From CAYGVX01 sp964544285 (GTDB lineage Archaea; Thermoproteota; Bathyarchaeia; Bathyarchaeales; SOJC01): DNA of 6,819 nt. Every line of letters begins with the position of its first letter. Positions within the stretch are counted from its first letter, which is position 1. Both the position numbers and the translations under genes were made by a program. Under the pieces are notes generated by a model. It made no database searches. It saw nothing but the letters and a program-made list of their open reading frames with translations, and was not told the DNA's origin. Positions 4,891 through 6,819 of this stretch are shown here, in pieces. The stretch covers positions 1 to 6,819 of the forward strand of contig CAZJAQ010000067.1 in assembly GCA_964544285.1 (NCBI GenBank), written 5' to 3'.

Positions 4891-5925
4891 TTGCTGAACG
4901 ACCTTCGAAAAGATTACCTCCTTAACCGCTGGGTAGTCATCGCCACCCACAGAAAGCGCAGACCGACCGACTTTGTCAAGAAAGAAAACGCAGCTCAAAG
5001 CGTGGACAAGAGTTCGTGCCCCTTCTGTCCCGGAAACGAACGAAAAACACCGCCAGCCGTGCTCGTGTATTTGAAAGGCAAAGAAGGCATACGAAAGGAG
5101 AAGGACACAGATGGCTTACGCCACGAAGACTGGCTGATTCGCTGCGTACCCAACCTGTTCTCCGCTTTTTCTCCCCCCGAAAAGGGAGAAAGCTTCAAAA
5201 CGGGCAAAGCGGTTGGACATCACGAAGTGCTCGTCGAATCCCCCGACCACCACGAACACCCAGCCATTGCGAGGATTCCCCAACTAATCCACGTGGTTAA
5301 CGGATACGTTGACCGTTTGAGGGCGCTTTCTTCAAAACCCTACGTAAAGTATGTTTCGATTTTCCGAAACCACGGCCTAGACGCGGGAGCCTCACTGTCA
5401 CATGCCCACAGCCAGATAATCGCAACGCCCACGGTGCCGACAATTCCTAGTGATGAGTTGAAGGCAAGCAAGAAGTTTTACGACGCGCATGGAAAATGTG
5501 TTTTCTGCGACATCCTCGAGAAAGAAAGGGGCGGATCCCGACACGTCTGGGAGAACGAAAGCTTCGTTGTTTTCGCTTCTTGGGCGGGAATCAATCCCTT
5601 CGAGTTTTGGATAATGCCTAAGACGCATCAAGCAACATTATTGGGCTTGCAGCCTAAGACCGTAAAGGACTTGGCAGAAGCGTTGAAAACTTGTCTAGGC
5701 GGGTTGAAATCGCTCTTGAATGACCCACCTTACAACTACGGCTTTCACGTAGCGCCCAACGCAGAGGCAGACAAGTTTTATCATTGGCATCTGGAGGTCT
5801 ACCCAAAACTGTCCATCTGGGCGGGGTTTGAGAAGAGCACGGGAATGTACATCAACGTCGTGCCACCCGAAGACGCCGCCCAGAGCCTAAGAGACGCAAT
5901 AAAAGGACTCGACAGCAAGACCTAA
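4891..5925 (+). CDS. galT: GalT-family nucleotidyltransferase (galactose-1-P uridylyltransferase or NDP-glucose phosphorylase)
   Basis: A 344-residue, two-domain HIT-superfamily enzyme. The N-terminal half opens LRKDYLLNRWVVIATHRKRRP, then the zinc knuckle CPFCPGNE (Cys43, Cys46), VLVESPDHHEHP (113-124), FRNHGLDAGASLSHAHSQ with active-site His171-Ala-His173 (nucleophile His173), and Gln175. The C-terminal half has a second knuckle CVFC (203-206), KTH (246) and FYHWHLEVYPKL (His298, His300). Classical GalT has HPH and swaps UMP between UDP-glucose and galactose 1-phosphate through a uridylyl-His. The second CxxC and the SHxHSQ form are features I recall from plant ADP-glucose phosphorylase (At5g18200), so the substrate could be ADP-glucose. 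It follows the glycogen-synthase-like gene by 44 bases with a TTG start. It overlaps the convergent methyltransferase gene by 4 bases. The family is sure; the substrate is not. Confidence 0.9.
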   Translation: MLNDLRKDYLLNRWVVIATHRKRRPTDFVKKENAAQSVDKSSCPFCPGNERKTPPAVLVYLKGKEGIRKEKDTDGLRHEDWLIRCVPNLFSAFSPPEKGESFKTGKAVGHHEVLVESPDHHEHPAIARIPQLIHVVNGYVDRLRALSSKPYVKYVSIFRNHGLDAGASLSHAHSQIIATPTVPTIPSDELKASKKFYDAHGKCVFCDILEKERGGSRHVWENESFVVFASWAGINPFEFWIMPKTHQATLLGLQPKTVKDLAEALKTCLGGLKSLLNDPPYNYGFHVAPNAEADKFYHWHLEVYPKLSIWAGFEKSTGMYINVVPPEDAAQSLRDAIKGLDSKT

Positions 5926-6554
5926 ACATGCAGCCTCTTTCTGGGAAAGAACATGCCCGTTGCGCGTTGATATTCTTTGTACGCTTCCCCGAACCTTTTC
6001 GTCAGCATTTCTTCTTCCTTAACTGCGACACGTATGTAGCCCGGAATCGCGACAAGAGGAACCGTTGCAGTCAAGTTTAGAAGGGTGAAAAATAGACCGA
6101 TGAACAGGATGAAGTAGGCGAGGTATGATGGGTGGCGCACGTAGCGGTATGGTCTCCATGTTACGAGTTTTTGGTTTTCGGGCATTTCCCAAGAAGTGGC
6201 ATACTTGCCTCGGGCGAGGACGCTCCAGAGGAACAAGGCGTAGCCAAAAGCAGTTGCAAGAATGCCTATTAGCTGTACCCACGAGTCGAGGGGAAATCGA
6301 AGTTGAAAAAACGAGTTGCTTATGACAGTTCCAAGCCCCCCGAAGACTAGAACAGCGTACAAGGCTGATTCGAGGAAGAAGACCCCGGTCCCAAGAGCGG
6401 CTAAGAAGAGAACTAGACCCCTCGGCAGCTCCACTTCAGCCCTGTGCCCAGCACTCTTGCTTCCAGCATGCTTTGCTAAGTTAAGCAGATTGACGGCGAC
6501 GAAAATGGTTAGGCAGACTGCAAGAAAGGTGGCTACTGCAAAGTCGGGGAGCAT
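5922..6554 (-). CDS. Integral-membrane ICMT/PEMT-family methyltransferase
   Basis: A 210-residue membrane protein with about five hydrophobic segments (roughly residues 4-26, 46-72, 94-113, 142-159 and 160-175). The C-terminal signature is that of isoprenylcysteine carboxyl methyltransferase and phospholipid methyltransferase relatives: WRPYRYVRHPSYLAYF (133-148, with the Arg-His-Pro that contacts SAM), then VKEEEMLTKRFGEAYKEYQRATGMFFPR (catalytic Glu-Glu at about 180-182, Tyr192 and Tyr195). It likely transfers a methyl group from SAM to a lipid or prenylated small molecule at the cytoplasmic membrane face. Archaea lack the usual CaaX protein pathway, so the substrate is open. The start is leaderless or nearly so: the TATA-like box is about 30 bases upstream and no Shine-Dalgarno is seen. 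Its TAG stop (5922-5924) overlaps the TAA of the convergent GalT-family gene. Confidence 0.88.
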   Translation of the reverse strand: MLPDFAVATFLAVCLTIFVAVNLLNLAKHAGSKSAGHRAEVELPRGLVLFLAALGTGVFFLESALYAVLVFGGLGTVISNSFFQLRFPLDSWVQLIGILATAFGYALFLWSVLARGKYATSWEMPENQKLVTWRPYRYVRHPSYLAYFILFIGLFFTLLNLTATVPLVAIPGYIRVAVKEEEMLTKRFGEAYKEYQRATGMFFPRKRLHV

Positions 6555-6577
6555 AGTTAAAAATTGTGTCTGGGTTA

Positions 6578-6590
6578 CTTATTATTTAAC
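6578..6590. promoter_or_regulatory. Shared AT-rich core of a divergent promoter
   Basis: The minus strand reads GTTAAATAATAAG, centred about 30 bases before the methyltransferase ATG. The + strand of the same bases reads CTTATTATTTAAC, about 38 bases before the ATG at 6622. One element, or two overlapping ones, could seat TBP for both genes in this 67-base gap. Confidence 0.4.
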
Positions 6591-6621
6591 TTAATTACTC
6601 TCACGAATAGAAGGCGGACAA

Positions 6622-6819
6622 ATGAATGCAAAACTCAAAACCGAAATCTTGGACATAACCAAAAACAAGCAGTACGAGAGATACCTCTACAGATGCCTCG
6701 CATCGATGCCCCTCATAAAATACAAGAACAGACGCGAATACCTAGAAACTGCCATTCCCAAAGGATTTCACAAGAAACTCGTAACCTTGAATGGTAAGGT
6801 TGTCGGGCAAATCGAATAC
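6622..6819 (+). CDS. N-terminal part of a probable GNAT-type acetyltransferase (partial)
   Basis: Sixty-six codons are open to the right edge without a stop. The protein begins MNAKLKTEILDITKNKQYERYLYRCLA, is rich in Tyr, Lys and Arg, and ends GFHKKLVTLNGKVVGQIEY. The last stretch (KKLVTL-NGKVVGQIEY) looks like the beta2-beta3 hairpin of a GNAT fold, where an 'xxGxxVGxIEY' strand precedes the acetyl-CoA-binding loop. That loop itself lies beyond the window, so the call is tentative. The ATG is preceded by GGCGG with 4 bases spacing, and an ATG directly at 6622 gives the only credible N-terminus. It is divergent from the membrane methyltransferase. Confidence 0.55.
   Translation, partial: MNAKLKTEILDITKNKQYERYLYRCLASMPLIKYKNRREYLETAIPKGFHKKLVTLNGKVVGQIEY

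Noticed and set aside
4840..4891. Possible fusion of glycosyltransferase and GalT-family genes, since the GalT frame is open back into the transferase end
   Set aside because: The transferase has its own TAA at 4844-4846 in another frame, and the GalT-family protein begins naturally at the TTG; the open upstream frame is chance.
5016..5300. 94-codon + frame inside the GalT-family gene
   Set aside because: Arg-rich out-of-frame translation of a conserved coding segment.
1..6819. CRISPR array, insertion sequence or toxin-antitoxin pair
   Set aside because: No spaced direct repeats, no transposase motifs or terminal inverted repeats; the RHH protein has a winged-helix extension and no small toxin gene beside it.

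Overview
The window looks like a chromosomal piece of a Thermoproteota-type archaeon, most plausibly a Bathyarchaeia-like lineage. This is inferred without any database search. The archaeal signs are a tRNA gene interrupted by a bulge-helix-bulge intron at a noncanonical position, an archaeal-type fructose-bisphosphate aldolase/phosphatase, a surface-protein tail with a PEFP plus membrane-helix sorting signal, TATA-like boxes about 25-30 bases before starts, and RNA ends marked by T-runs rather than strong GC hairpins. Coding density is high and genes lie on both strands.

Left part (1-1007): the window opens in the last codons of a secreted or surface-anchored protein (+). After a 156-base AT-rich gap come two minus-strand genes. 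The first is tRNA-Arg(CCG) with a 20-nt intron between positions 29 and 30 and an encoded CCA. The second is a 169-residue regulator with an N-terminal ribbon-helix-helix, a coiled coil and a C-terminal winged helix.

Middle part (1008-3468): a 123-base divergent promoter region separates this regulator from fbp, the bifunctional FBP aldolase/phosphatase of archaeal gluconeogenesis. Convergent with fbp is a regulator-like protein with an N-terminal winged helix and a C-terminal domain that I read as DUF5752-like. It is divergent, across 214 bases, from a 143-residue ferritin-like four-helix protein.

Right part (3581-6819): a two-gene unit on + encodes a glycogen-synthase-like GT4/GT5 glycosyltransferase and a GalT-family nucleotidyltransferase. 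The second has a His-Ala-His active site and two CxxC zinc knuckles. It is convergent, with overlapping stop codons, to an integral-membrane methyltransferase of the ICMT/PEMT type. That gene shares a 67-base divergent promoter region with the start of a probable GNAT acetyltransferase, which runs off the window.

Working together: fbp makes fructose 6-phosphate from triose phosphates. The glycosyltransferase and the GalT-family enzyme handle activated sugars (glycogen-like polymer or nucleotide sugar turnover). The nearby winged helix-DUF5752 protein is a candidate regulator of this carbon-storage neighbourhood. That link rests on proximity and is inference. The clearest unusual item is the tRNA intron; the most interesting functional question is the true substrate of the GalT-family enzyme.
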